Below are positions 24,732 to 36,857 of a DNA stretch of 64,000 nt, one piece after another (the first letter of the stretch is position 1; each line of letters begins with the position of its first letter). Source of the DNA: CAIWHR01 sp963809965 (GTDB lineage Bacteria > Pseudomonadota > Gammaproteobacteria > Burkholderiales > Casimicrobiaceae); assembly GCA_963809965.1 (NCBI GenBank), contig CAWELU010000049.1, positions 90,936-154,935 of the forward strand. The letters are read 5' to 3'. A program made the position numbers and the translations under genes. The notes under the pieces are model-generated. The model was not told where the DNA came from, searched no databases, and saw only the letters and a list, made by a program, of their open reading frames with translations.

Positions 24732-25598
24732 CTAGACACGCCGGAACAGCCCTTCGGGCCGCCACAGCAGGATCGCCGCCATCAGCAGGTAGACGGTGAC
24801 GCCCGCGGCCTCGGGGATCAGCACCTTGCCGAACGTATCGGTCAGGCCGATCAAGAGCGCCGCGACCAGCGCACCCCAGATCGAACCGATGCCGCCGATG
24901 ACGACGACGACGAAGCAGATGATCAGTACGCCGGTGCCCATCCCGGGATACACGGATGACACTGGCGCCGCGATCATCCCGGCGAATGCAGCCAGCGCCA
25001 CGCCCATCGCGAACACCAGTCGGTAGACCAGGTTGATGTTGAGCCCGAGCGAGGACACCATCTCGCGGTTGGATGCCCCGGCGCGGATCATCATCCCGAG
25101 CCGCGTCTTCTTGATCACGATGTAGAGCAGGATCGCGAGCACGATGCACACCGCCGAGATGAACAGGCGATAGACCGGGTACGACAGCGTATCGGTGAGC
25201 GGCACCGACCAGTTGAACATCGCCGGCACGTTGACGCCGTGGACGTCGTTGCCGACGATGATGCTACGCAACTCCTCGAAGACGAGGATGAGGCCGTAGG
25301 TCAGCAGCACCTGTTCCAGATGGTCGCGGTGGTAGAGGTGGCTGAACAGCGCCCACTCGAGGAAGATGCCCAGCGCAACCGAGAGCACGATCCCCAGCAC
25401 GATCGCGACGAACAGGCTGCCGGTCAGCGACGACAGCGTGAACGCCATGTACGCACCGATCATGTAGAAACTGCCGTGCGCGAGGTTGATGATGCCCATG
25501 ATCCCGAAGATGAGCGTCAGCCCGCTGGCGACCAAGAACAGCAGCAGGCCGTACTGAAGACCGTTGAGGATCTGGATCAGGAACGAGTAGATGTCCAT
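24732..25598 (-). CDS. ABC transporter permease (LivH type)
   Basis: The 288-residue membrane protein has LivH landmarks LQYGLLLFLVASGLTLIFGIMG and NLAHGSFYMIGAYMAF near the N-terminus, the loop TRLGMMIRAGASNREMVSSLG, and VVIGGIGSIWGALVAAL near the C-terminus. Several hydrophobic helices are evident. The ATG at 25598 is preferred over the upstream one at 25637 because the first helix follows directly. It is the first transporter gene after the 440-base gap that separates it from the binding protein. Confidence 0.87.
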   Translation of the reverse strand: MDIYSFLIQILNGLQYGLLLFLVASGLTLIFGIMGIINLAHGSFYMIGAYMAFTLSSLTGSLFVAIVLGIVLSVALGIFLEWALFSHLYHRDHLEQVLLTYGLILVFEELRSIIVGNDVHGVNVPAMFNWSVPLTDTLSYPVYRLFISAVCIVLAILLYIVIKKTRLGMMIRAGASNREMVSSLGLNINLVYRLVFAMGVALAAFAGMIAAPVSSVYPGMGTGVLIICFVVVVIGGIGSIWGALVAALLIGLTDTFGKVLIPEAAGVTVYLLMAAILLWRPEGLFRRV

Positions 25599-26038
25599 CG
25601 GGTCTTGCGGCGGTGCATCGTCGGGCACAGCCGGCATCTGTCTCCGGCGGCCACGATACTACACTCGGAATCGAGCGGCGGGATGCGGAGAGTGCCCCGC
25701 GGTCCGTGATACCCCAATCGGCGAGCAGAGGGATGCGGGGCGTGCTCCACCGGCCGTGACACCCCAACCGACGAGCGGCCGGATGGAAGCGTGGTCCGCC
25801 GGTCAAGTGGTCTATCGAACACGGCGGGGCACGCTCCCATCCCGCGTGGCGGGCGTGGATCACCAAGGGACGTCGTCAACGTCGACGCGTCCGGGCGACG
25901 GCAGCGACCTCCGGCCCAAGCCGGGCAATCGGACCGGGCTATCGAGGGCTCGAGGACGCCGTCATCCCCATGCTCGATAGGATCGGACTGTCGAGGATGG
26001 CCGGGGCGCGACCCGTCGGCTGCGCCCCGACGCACCGG
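25599..26038. other. Non-coding gap between binding-protein and permease genes
   Basis: This 440-base gap interrupts the otherwise compact transporter block. It contains the 50-base repeats listed separately. Frames on both strands are open by base composition but none resembles a known protein or has a ribosome-binding site. A second promoter for the livHMGF-type genes may lie here; none was identified. Confidence 0.5.
25673..25805. repeat. Imperfect 50-bp tandem repeat, about 2.6 copies
   Basis: Units beginning GAGCGG or GAGCAG start at 25673, 25723 and 25773, a constant period of 50. Shared blocks include GGATGCGG, a CCG(C/G)CCGTGA-like centre and ACCCCAA. Copies differ at roughly a fifth or more of positions and the third degenerates after about 30 bases. 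Confidence 0.75.
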
Positions 26039-27229
26039 TCAGAGCTTGCAGCCGCGCGGCGGATCGGTGAGGTTTTTCACCGCGACGCCGACGACCTTGT
26101 TCTCCTTGGCTTCGACCTTGCGCAGATAGATGTCGTGGATCGGGTTGTGGCCGACGTTGAACGCGAGCGGACCGCGCGGGCTGTCGAGCTTCGCGGCGCC
26201 CATCGCCTTCACGAGCTCGGTGCGCTTGCTTGTGTCGCCCTTGACCGCGTTCATGCCGACGGCGAGAAGCTGCGCCGCATCGTACCCCTGCATCGCGTAG
26301 ACATCGGGCTCGATCTTGTACTCCTTCTGGTACGCCGCGCGGAACGCGCTGTTCTTCGGTGTATTGAGGCCGTCGCCGTAGTGCAGCGTCGTCAGCAGGC
26401 CCTGCGCCGATTCGCCCTGCGCTTCGAGCGTGCCGTCGGTGAGGAACCCCGGGCCCACCAGCGGGATTGTCTTGTTAAGCCCGGCCGCCGCGTAGTCCTT
26501 GACGAACTTCACGGCGCCACCACCGGCGAAGAACGCGTAGACGACGTCCGGCTTCAGCGTGGCGATCTCGGTCAGCAGCGCCTGGAACTCGACCTGCGGG
26601 AACGGCAGGAACAGTTCCTTGGTCACCTTGCCCCCGCCCTGCTCGAACGACTCCTTGAAGCCGCCGATCGACTCCTTGCCGGCCGCGTAATCCCAGGTGA
26701 TCGTGACCGCGGTCTTCTTCTTCTGGTCGGCCATCACCTTGCCCATCGCAATGCCCAGCTGCGAGTTGGAGAAGGACGTGCGGAAGACGTTGGCCGCGCA
26801 CAGCGGCCCGGTAATGTCGTCGGCGCCGGCATTGGGGATGATCAGCAGCGTGTTGGTGTCGCGCGCCACCTTCGCCATCGCCAGCGCGACGCCCGAGTGG
26901 ACGGTGCCCACCAGCACGTCGACGTTGTCGCGCTTGATCAGCTTGTTCGCGTTCTCCGGGGCCTTCGCCGGATCGGACTCGTCGTCGACCGTGAAGTATT
27001 CGATCTCGCGCCCGCCCACCTTGCCGCCGTTCTCGGCCACCGCGAGCTTGAAACCGTTGGTGATCGCGTTGCCCAGCGCGGCGTAAGTTCCGGTATACGG
27101 CAGCATCAGGCCGACCTTGAGCTTCGCCTGTTGCGCCGTCGCCATCGTCGGCGACAGCAGTACTCCAGCGGCCGCGGCTACCGCGGCGACCGCGCCGACG
27201 CGGCGCAGGACATTCGTGGGGGTTTTCAT
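26039..27229 (-). CDS. ABC transporter substrate-binding protein for an aromatic or branched-chain acid
   Basis: The 396-residue protein has a signal peptide (basic start, then VGAVAAVAAAAGVLL, cleavage near ATAQQA) and the type I periplasmic-binding fold: KVGLMLPYTGTYAALGNAI, DVLVGTVHSGVALAMAKVA, TWDYAAGKESIGGFKE. It would capture the ligand outside the inner membrane. Its place between benzoate-CoA ligase and the Liv-type pores suggests benzoate as ligand. The frame opens upstream at 27304; the ATG at 27229 has GAAGGAGG eight bases ahead. Confidence 0.88.
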   Translation of the reverse strand: MKTPTNVLRRVGAVAAVAAAAGVLLSPTMATAQQAKLKVGLMLPYTGTYAALGNAITNGFKLAVAENGGKVGGREIEYFTVDDESDPAKAPENANKLIKRDNVDVLVGTVHSGVALAMAKVARDTNTLLIIPNAGADDITGPLCAANVFRTSFSNSQLGIAMGKVMADQKKKTAVTITWDYAAGKESIGGFKESFEQGGGKVTKELFLPFPQVEFQALLTEIATLKPDVVYAFFAGGGAVKFVKDYAAAGLNKTIPLVGPGFLTDGTLEAQGESAQGLLTTLHYGDGLNTPKNSAFRAAYQKEYKIEPDVYAMQGYDAAQLLAVGMNAVKGDTSKRTELVKAMGAAKLDSPRGPLAFNVGHNPIHDIYLRKVEAKENKVVGVAVKNLTDPPRGCKL

Positions 27230-27300
27230 TGCGGGTTCCTCCTTCGGTTTGCACGCGGGGACCGCCCGTCGGCGGAGCCCCGCACATTGCGGGTTCGACA

Positions 27301-28900
27301 TCAATTCGCCCTGGCGCGCAGCTTGAAGCGCTGTATCTTACCCGTAGCCGTCTTCGGCAGCTCGTCGATGAACTCGATCCAGCGCGGATACTTGTAGGGA
27401 GCGAGCTGCGCCTTCACGTGCTGCCGCAACTCCTCCGCGAGCGCCGGGGTGGGCGACCCACCGCCCTTCAACACGACGTAGGCGAGCGGTTTCACCAGCT
27501 CCTCGTCGTCCGCCATGCCGATGACCGCCGCCTCCAGCACCGCAGGATGCGTCACCAGCGCCGACTCGACCTCGATCGGCGAGACGTAGATGCCGCCCAC
27601 CTTGAGCATGTCGTCGCTGCGGCCCGAATAGACGTAATAGCCATCGGCGTCGACCGAGTACTTGTCGCCGCTGCGCGTCCACGGTCCCTGGAACGTGCTT
27701 CGTGATTTCTCGCGATTGTTCCAGTAACCCATCGCCGCGCTCGGGCCGTTGATCTGCAATTCGCCGACCTCCCCCGGCGCGACCGGCAAGCCGTCATCGC
27801 CCAGGATGCGCAGCTCGTAACCCGGCACCGGAAATCCGCTCGTCCCGTAGCGCACGGCGCCCGGGCGGTTGGAAAGGAAGATGTGCAGCATCTCCGTCGA
27901 GCCGAGGCCGTCGAGGATCTCGACGCCGAAATGCGCCGTCCAGCGCTTGCCGATCTCGGCCGGCAGCGCCTCGCCGGCCGACGTGCAGCGGCGCATCTTC
28001 AGCGCCTCCGGTTTCGGCAACTCCGGGCTTGCGAGCAGCGCCGCGAAAAGGGTCGGCACGCCGTAAAAGATCGTCGGCTGATGCTTGACGAGCCGGGCGA
28101 AGACCGCCGCCGGCGTCGGCCGCTCGGCCATCAGCACCGTCGTCGCGCCGACGGAGAGCGGAAACGTAAGGCCGTTGCCCAGACCATAGGCGAAGAAGAG
28201 CTTGGCCGCCGAGAAAACGACATCGTCCTCCCGGATGCCGAGGATCGGCTTCGCGTACAGTTCCGCCGTTTGGATCAGGCTCGAATGCAGGTGCACCGTG
28301 CCTTTCGGCGCGCCGGTCGAACCCGACGAGTAAAGCCAGAAGCAGGGATCGTCGCAGGTGGTGTCGGCGGGGTCGCACGCCGGCTTCGCGGCCGCCATCA
28401 GCCGGGAAAGCGACAGGTGGGGCGCGCGATCGGCCTCGCTGCCGCCCGAAACTATCACGTGCTTCAAGTGCGGATGCTTGCCGATGAGCGGTGCAAACGT
28501 CGGCAGGAGCGGCGCCGACACGATCAGCGCGCGGGCGCGACTGTCACGAAGCATGTAGTCGTAATCGGCCGTCGTGAGCAGTGTATTCGCGGCGATCGGC
28601 ACGATGCCGGCCTTGATCGCGCCGAGAAACGCGGCAGGGAAGTCGATCGTGTCGAGGTGGCAGAGCGAGGACACGCTGCTCTGGCTCGAGCCCGAGCCCG
28701 GTGAGCGCATTCGCGCAACGATTGACACGCTCCGCGAGCTCCGCGTACGTGTACGTTCCCGCATCGTCGATGTAGGCTGTCTTGGGGGCGCGGCCCGCCC
28801 TGAGGTTGCGCTCGATCAGGTCGTGCGCGGCATTGTAATCGCGCGGGATCTCCACCCGTGGCGGACTGCCGCGATGATCGGCCGTACTCAGCGAAGGCAT
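27301..28900 (-). CDS. bclA: Benzoate-CoA ligase, one +1 shift
   Basis: The corrected 532-residue protein is an AMP-forming acyl-CoA synthetase close to benzoate-CoA ligases. Signatures are IPRDYNAAHDLIERNL near the N-terminus, YSSGSTGAPKGTVH (ATP binding), LDGLGSTEMLHIFLSN, and C-terminal GKIQRFKLR with the catalytic lysine. It would turn benzoate, CoA and ATP into benzoyl-CoA, the entry to both the box and bcr routes. An extra base near 28666 splits the frame in the first 80 residues; without it the sequence reads RVLLCHLDTIDF. AGGAGGAG precedes the ATG. It is the only such ligase seen here. Confidence 0.88.
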
Positions 28901-28940
28901 GACGTTCTCCTCCTGCCGCGCAGCGCTAATGGCGCGTCGC

Positions 28941-29408
28941 TCACGGCTTGGTGAACTCGATCGCGCCCTGCGGCAACAGATACAGCACCAGCGCGCGGCC
29001 TCCGGCGACGGTCGGCACGTGCGCGCTGCCCGGCTCGTATACTAGCCAACCGGCCCCCCGGCCGTCGAATGTCGCGGCTCCCGACATCGGCATGATGAGG
29101 TCGATCTCGCCCGTCGGGTGGCGGTGGTGGCCGCCGGCGACGTTGTCCATGTCGACGACGTCGACCGAAAATCCGTGCGTCGCGACTCCCGGCTTCACGA
29201 CGCGGCCGTACTTGATCCCGGCATGCTCACGGCTGCACATCCAGCCCGCCTCGATGCCATCGCGGCAAGCATTGGTGATCGAGCGGGAAAGTGCGCCGTC
29301 GGGCGGATATTGCCGATTGAGGTCCGCTTCCAATGTCTTGTCGAGCGCCCGCCCGGCGATTGCGCCGGTGACCGACGCCATCAGGTCCGCGAATTCACTT
29401 TGGGTCAT
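28941..29408 (-). CDS. DUF4863-family protein (4-hydroxylaminobenzoate lyase-like)
   Basis: The 155-residue protein looks like the DUF4863 family, whose characterised member PnbB is a 4-hydroxylaminobenzoate lyase. Seen here are the cupin-like stretches MDNVAGGHHRHPTGEIDLIMP and GWLVYEPGSAHVPTVAGGRALVLYLLP, with histidines that could bind metal. Family members often accompany box genes, but their role in benzoate catabolism is unclear. It is the first gene of the ligase/transport strand, with GAGGTAGGG ahead of the ATG at 29408, and diverges from boxR. Confidence 0.65.
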   Translation of the reverse strand: MTQSEFADLMASVTGAIAGRALDKTLEADLNRQYPPDGALSRSITNACRDGIEAGWMCSREHAGIKYGRVVKPGVATHGFSVDVVDMDNVAGGHHRHPTGEIDLIMPMSGAATFDGRGAGWLVYEPGSAHVPTVAGGRALVLYLLPQGAIEFTKP

Positions 29409-29591
29409 CCCTACCTCGTCAGAACTCAAGCCCAAGCAGGCGGTCAGGCAATTTAGATCATGCTCTGACCAGCGTCAAGCACAATACCGCATACCCGATC
29501 CGGTTGGATGTCTAGCCCCTACACCTTCTTCAAACCGGAGACTTTGTCCGCCGCTGGGAAAGATACGCAGTCGGTATCAGACATAAAGTGC

Positions 29592-29621
29592 TTGACCGTC
29601 GTGCCGACGATGCATTATATT
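29592..29621 (+). promoter_or_regulatory. Sigma-70-type promoter of boxR
   Basis: TTGACC (29592-29597) and TATATT (29616-29621) are separated by 18 bases, a good -35/-10 pair. The expected transcription start is near 29628, about 35 bases before the boxR ATG. Confidence 0.6.
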
Positions 29622-29624
29622 GCC
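29611..29624. promoter_or_regulatory. Candidate BoxR operator overlapping the -10
   Basis: TGCA-TTATAT-TGCC lies across the -10 of the boxR promoter. It is one base short of TGCA-N6-TGCA, the arrangement I recall for BoxR/BzdR binding. Overlap with the -10 would suit autorepression. This is inference from motif and position only. Confidence 0.38.
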
Positions 29625-29662
29625 TACCACTGCCACGCCCGGCGCCAGCAGAAGGTGAATCG

Positions 29663-30560
29663 ATGACGGCCACAGACGACCAGCGTGCGCAGGAGGCATT
29701 GGCCACCGTCCAGGAAACGGCCGACGGCGAATTTCTGGCCGCCTTGGGCCGACACGTCCGCGAGGCACGCGAGCGGCGGGGCATGGCGCGCAAGATCCTG
29801 TCGCAAAACGCCGGCGTTTCCGAGCGTTACCTGGCGCAGCTGGAGGCAGGCGAAGGGAATGCGTCGGTGCTGCTGTTGCGCAACGTCGCCCGCGCGCTCG
29901 GCTTGCCGCTCGCGGAGCTGATCGAGCAGCGCGACAATTCGGTCGAGCAGCGCCTGATCCGCCGCTTCCTCGAACGCCTGCCCGCACACCGGCTCGAGGA
30001 CGTGGTGTTCCGGCTGATGCGCGATTACGGCCAGGAGGAAGCCGCGCGCCGGAAGCGCGTCGCCCTGGTCGGATTGCGTGGCGCCGGAAAGACAACGCTG
30101 GGGAGCGCGCTCGCGAAGGAGCTGCGCTATCCGTTCGTCGAGCTCGACCGCGAGATCGAGCGCGACGCCGGCATCGGCCTCTCGGAGATCTTCCTGCTCT
30201 ACGGTCAGGCGGGCTACCGGCGAATCGAGCGGCGCTGTCTCGAACGGATGATCGAGGCGCACGGCGAGATGGTGATGACGGTCGGCGGCGGCATCGTCTC
30301 CGAGCCGGAGACATTCAACGCGCTGCTCATCGGCTGCTTCACGGTCTGGGTCAAGGCTTCGCCCGAAGAGCACATGGCGCGTGTGGTCGCGCAGGGCGAT
30401 TTCCGGCCGATGCAGGGCAACGTCGAAGCGATGGAGGATCTGCGCCGGATCCTCGAAGCGCGCGAGCCGCTGTACCGGAAGGCGGACGCGACGATCGACA
30501 CGTCGGGCAGAGCATCCCGAGCACAGCCTTGCGAACCTGCGCCAGGCCGTCATGGCCTGA
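29663..30560 (+). CDS. boxR: BoxR/BzdR-type regulator: XRE helix-turn-helix plus shikimate-kinase-like domain
   Basis: The corrected 298-residue protein has an HTH domain at about residues 27-88 (ILSQNAGVSERYLAQLEAGE) joined by a linker to a shikimate-kinase-like domain with P-loop VGLRGAGKTT (137-145), LDREIERDAG and VGGGIVSE. This architecture defines BoxR/BzdR, repressors that release DNA on binding benzoyl-CoA. It heads the box operon and probably controls it, and possibly the bcr genes. One inserted base near 30506 shifts the last 17 codons; corrected, the protein ends SLANLRQAVMA at the TGA at 30558. Confidence 0.88.
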
Positions 30561-30581
30561 GCGCAACTGGAGGAGAAACCG

Positions 30582-32299
<1,718 letters not shown>

Positions 32300-32336
32300 C
32301 GTCCCCGGCATACCGACACCACTGAAGGAACCCACG

Positions 32337-33766
<1,430 letters not shown>

Positions 33767-33839
33767 GCCGAGAAATCCATTCGGCTGCACCCGGTCGAAT
33801 AGCGCGGGCTGATCCCGGTTCCGGTTGAGGAGCACAGCA

Positions 33840-35066
33840 GTGCCTGACCTCGCTCTCGAAGTGCTGCGCCAGCACCTGATCGACCCGGAGATCTGCATCC
33901 GCTGCAACACCTGCGAGGAGACCTGCCCGGTCGACGCGGTCACCCACGACTCGCGCAACTACGTCGTCGACCCCGCCAAGTGCAACTTCTGCAACGACTG
34001 CATCGCGCCCTGCCCTACCGGGCGCCATCGACAACTGGCGGCAGGTCGACAAGGCGAAGCCCTACACGCTCGCCGAGCAGTTCGGCTGGGACAGCCTGCC
34101 GGCGCAGCGGAGCTCGCGGCCGGCACCGCGCCGGAGGTGCCGAGCGACGTCGCGCGGATCACGTCGGTCGCCACCGCCGGCCAGGGCGGCGACGTCGCAC
34201 CGCCGTGGTCGGCCGCGCATCCCTACGTCAACCTCTACCGTTCGCGCGAAGCCGGCGATCGCGACGGTCAGCGGAAATTTCCGCCTGACCGGCGACGACG
34301 CTTCGAGCGACATCCGCCACATCGTGCTCGATTTCGGCGGCGCGGCGTTTCCGGTGCTCGAGGGCCAGACCATCGGCATCCTCCCGCCCGGCGCCGACGC
34401 GAACGGCAAGCCGCATCACGTGCGCCTGTATTCGGTCGCGAGCCCGCGCGACGGCGAGCGCCCGACGCTACAACAACCTCGCGCTGACCGTGAAGCGCGT
34501 CACCGAGGACCACGACGGCAAGCCGGTCGCCGGCGTCGCGTCGAACTACCTGTGCGATCTGAAGAAGGGCGACGAGGTCAGGGTCGTCGGTCCCTACGGC
34601 ACGACGTTCCTGATGCCGAACCATCCGGGATCGAGCCTGCTCATGGTCTGCACCGGCACCGGCTCCGCGCCGATGCGCGCGATGACCGAGCGCCGCCGGC
34701 GCCGGATCGCGCTCAAGGAAGGCGGCAGGCTGATGCTGTTCTTCGGCGCGCGCGCGGCGGAGGAGCTGCCGTACTTCGGTCCGCTGCTGAAGCTGCCGAA
34801 GGAATTCATCGACATCAATTTCGCGTTCTCGCGCGTGCCGGGGCAGCCGAAGCAATACGTGCAGGACCGGATCCGCGAGCGCGGCGCGGACGTCGCGCGG
34901 CTGTTGCAGGACGCGAACTGCTACGTCTACATCTGCGGCCTCAAGGGCATGGAGAAGGGCGTCGACGAAGCGTTTCGCGACGCCTGCCGCGGCGCACGGC
35001 GCGGACTGGGAACGCCTGCTGCCCGAGCTGCGCGCGCAGGGCCGCTACCACGTCGAGACGTACTGA
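33840..35066 (+). CDS. boxA: Benzoyl-CoA 2,3-epoxidase reductase subunit, several frame shifts
   Basis: The restored product of about 406 residues starts at a GTG with GAGGAG upstream. It has two [4Fe-4S] motifs (CIRCNTCEETCP and CNFCNDCIAPCPTG), then a ferredoxin-NADP reductase-like FAD/NADPH module: HVRLYSVASPRDG, VGPYGTTFLMP, LLMVCTGTGSAPMRAM and CYVYICGLKGMEKGVDEAF. It passes NADPH electrons to BoxB. Shifts lie near 34021, 34105, 34250, 34469 and 34992. The one near 34105 could be two insertions or one lost base (PAQAELAAG); the others are single insertions. Confidence 0.88.
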
Positions 35067-35157
35067 CGCCGTGGCCGCAGCACCGTCACGGCGGCGTTCC
35101 CGCGCCGCGCACGCCGGCCGAAAGCGTGAGCCGCAGCCCCCGGTTGTGCACGATGCC

Positions 35158-35748
35158 GCGATGGCAGCGGCCATCGCGCGGATCAAGGACGAGCATCTCG
35201 CGCTGGCGTCGGTCCTCTACGGGCTGCGCCACGCAACGGGACGCATCCGCAAGCACGAAGCGCCGGATTTTCCGCTGCTCTTCGCGCTGCTCGATTACAT
35301 CATTGCGTTTCCCGACCGGCTGCACCACCCGAAGGAAGATGAGCACCTGTTTCGCGCACTCGCACGGCGCTGCGCCGAAGCCCGTCCCCTTATCGCCGAG
35401 TTGACGGCCGAACATGTCCGCGGCGACCAATTGATCGGCGCGCTCAAGGATGCGCTCGTCCAATACGCGCGCGCGGGCGAGGACGCGTTCGGGCCTTTCG
35501 CCGCAGCGGTCGAGGACTACGCCGCGTTCGAATGGCAGCACATGGGCAACGAAGAGGAAGTCCTGTTTCCGCTCGCGCAGCGGCACCTGTTGCCGGACGA
35601 CTGGACCCGCATCGATGCCGCATTCCGCGCGAACGACAATCCACTCGCGGGATTGCAGCCCAAGGCGCATGCCGAGGCGTTATTTCGGCGGATCCTCGAT
35701 CTCGTGCCGCCGCGCGCGCCCGCCGTCGCGCCCGCATATCCGGCGTGA
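35158..35748 (+). CDS. Hemerythrin-like (HHE) domain protein
   Basis: The 196-residue helical protein has the HHE pattern: KDEHLALASVLYGLR (His 14 region), FPDRLHHPKEDEHLFR and ELTAEHVRGDQLI, then WQHMGNEEEVLFPLAQ, with histidines and glutamates suited to a non-haem di-iron site. Such proteins bind oxygen or NO, or act as iron-stress regulators. It follows boxA, whose product needs oxygen. The start is uncertain: the ATG at 35158 is nearest the domain, but GTG codons at 35071 and 35146 are in frame. Confidence 0.72.
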   Translation, partial: AMAAAIARIKDEHLALASVLYGLRHATGRIRKHEAPDFPLLFALLDYIIAFPDRLHHPKEDEHLFRALARRCAEARPLIAELTAEHVRGDQLIGALKDALVQYARAGEDAFGPFAAAVEDYAAFEWQHMGNEEEVLFPLAQRHLLPDDWTRIDAAFRANDNPLAGLQPKAHAEALFRRILDLVPPRAPAVAPAYPA

Positions 35749-35770
35749 GGGCGACACTGCCACCTCTGCG

Positions 35771-36163
35771 ATGACGCTCGATTACGCAACGATCAAGTAC
35801 GTCCACATCGGTACGGCAGTCCTGTCGATCTCGTTGTTTGTGCTGCGCGGCGCCCTGATGCTGGGCTCGCCGGAGCGGCTCGCTCGCCGCTGGGCGAGAA
35901 TCGTTCCGCACCTGATCGACACCGTGCTGCTCGGCTCGGCGCTGTGGCTCGCCTGGCATCTCGGCGCCGACGGAACCCGCGGATGGCTCGGGGCCAAGGT
36001 GATCGCCCTCGTCGCGTACATCGTGCTTGGCAGCATCGCCTTGAAGCGGGGGCGCACACGTGGCGTCCGGATCGCCGCCTTCGCCGGGGCGGTGGCCACG
36101 TTCGCGTACATCGTGTCGGTCGCCGTCACGAAGTCGTCGCTTGGCTTCTTCGCGCAGCTATAA
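35771..36163 (+). CDS. SirB2-like small membrane protein
   Basis: The 130-residue protein has four hydrophobic helices: YVHIGTAVLSISLFVLRG, HLIDTVLLGSALWLAWHL, LGAKVIALVAYIVLGSIAL and IAAFAGAVATFAYIVSVAV. The arrangement and the HI-x12-RG start resemble the SirB2 family of unknown function. It lies 22 bases after the first hemerythrin-like gene and before a second one, so the three may form a unit. No catalytic residues are apparent. Confidence 0.68.
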   Translation: MTLDYATIKYVHIGTAVLSISLFVLRGALMLGSPERLARRWARIVPHLIDTVLLGSALWLAWHLGADGTRGWLGAKVIALVAYIVLGSIALKRGRTRGVRIAAFAGAVATFAYIVSVAVTKSSLGFFAQL

Positions 36164-36204
36164 TCGGCACACGATTCCCGCCACCCACGACGGCATCGCA
36201 AACC

Positions 36205-36756
36205 ATGGCCGCCGATCTGTTCTCCGACGCCGCTGCGCCGGGCTTCGACGATCCGCTCGGCATGCTTTCGGCATGCCACGGCCGGATCGCACGCCAGCTC
36301 CAGACGCTGGAACGGTTGCAGCGTCACCTCCCCGAGAACGGCTGCGACACCGATGCGCGCGCCGCCGCGCGTGGCATCCTCCGCTATTTCGACAGCGCGG
36401 CGCCAAATCATCATGCGGACGAGGAGGTAAGCGTGTTCCCCCGGCTCAAAGCGGCGCTTCCCGGCAACGCAGACGGGCTCATCGCCGAACTCGAGCGCGA
36501 CCACGAATTGCTGGCCGCGAACTGGCGGCGGCTGCGGCCGCTGCTCGCGGGCATCGCCGCCGGCGCGTCTGCCAACCTTTCGCCCAAGCAGGTCGCGGCG
36601 GTGCGCTCCGCCTACGAAGCGCACATCGAGAGGGAAGAGACCGGGCTGATCCCGCTCGCGGCGCAAACGTTCGACGCGGCAACGCTTGCGGAAATCGGCC
36701 GGGAAATGGCGGCGCGCCGCGGCATCGACCCCGGGTTCGCAAAGCGCGTCGCCTGA
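36205..36756 (+). CDS. Second hemerythrin-like (HHE) domain protein
   Basis: This 183-residue helical protein has CHGRIARQLQTLERLQRHL near residue 24, then YFDSAAPNHHADEEVSVFPRL, ELERDHELLAANW and SAYEAHIEREETGLIPLA, which together supply the histidines and acids of an HHE di-iron site. It differs clearly from the protein at 35158, so the two are not a recent duplication. A role in oxygen or NO sensing or stress is inferred from the family. The ATG at 36205 is favoured by domain start; no strong ribosome-binding site is seen. Confidence 0.74.
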   Translation: MAADLFSDAAAPGFDDPLGMLSACHGRIARQLQTLERLQRHLPENGCDTDARAAARGILRYFDSAAPNHHADEEVSVFPRLKAALPGNADGLIAELERDHELLAANWRRLRPLLAGIAAGASANLSPKQVAAVRSAYEAHIEREETGLIPLAAQTFDAATLAEIGREMAARRGIDPGFAKRVA

Positions 36757-36857
36757 CTCACCCCGGGGGCATGCCGATCGCCAGCGACGAGCCGGCGCGT
36801 GCGAATTCTGCAATAATGGTTTCGCAGACCGGGTTCCCCTCGGCACTGCGGGGCAGG

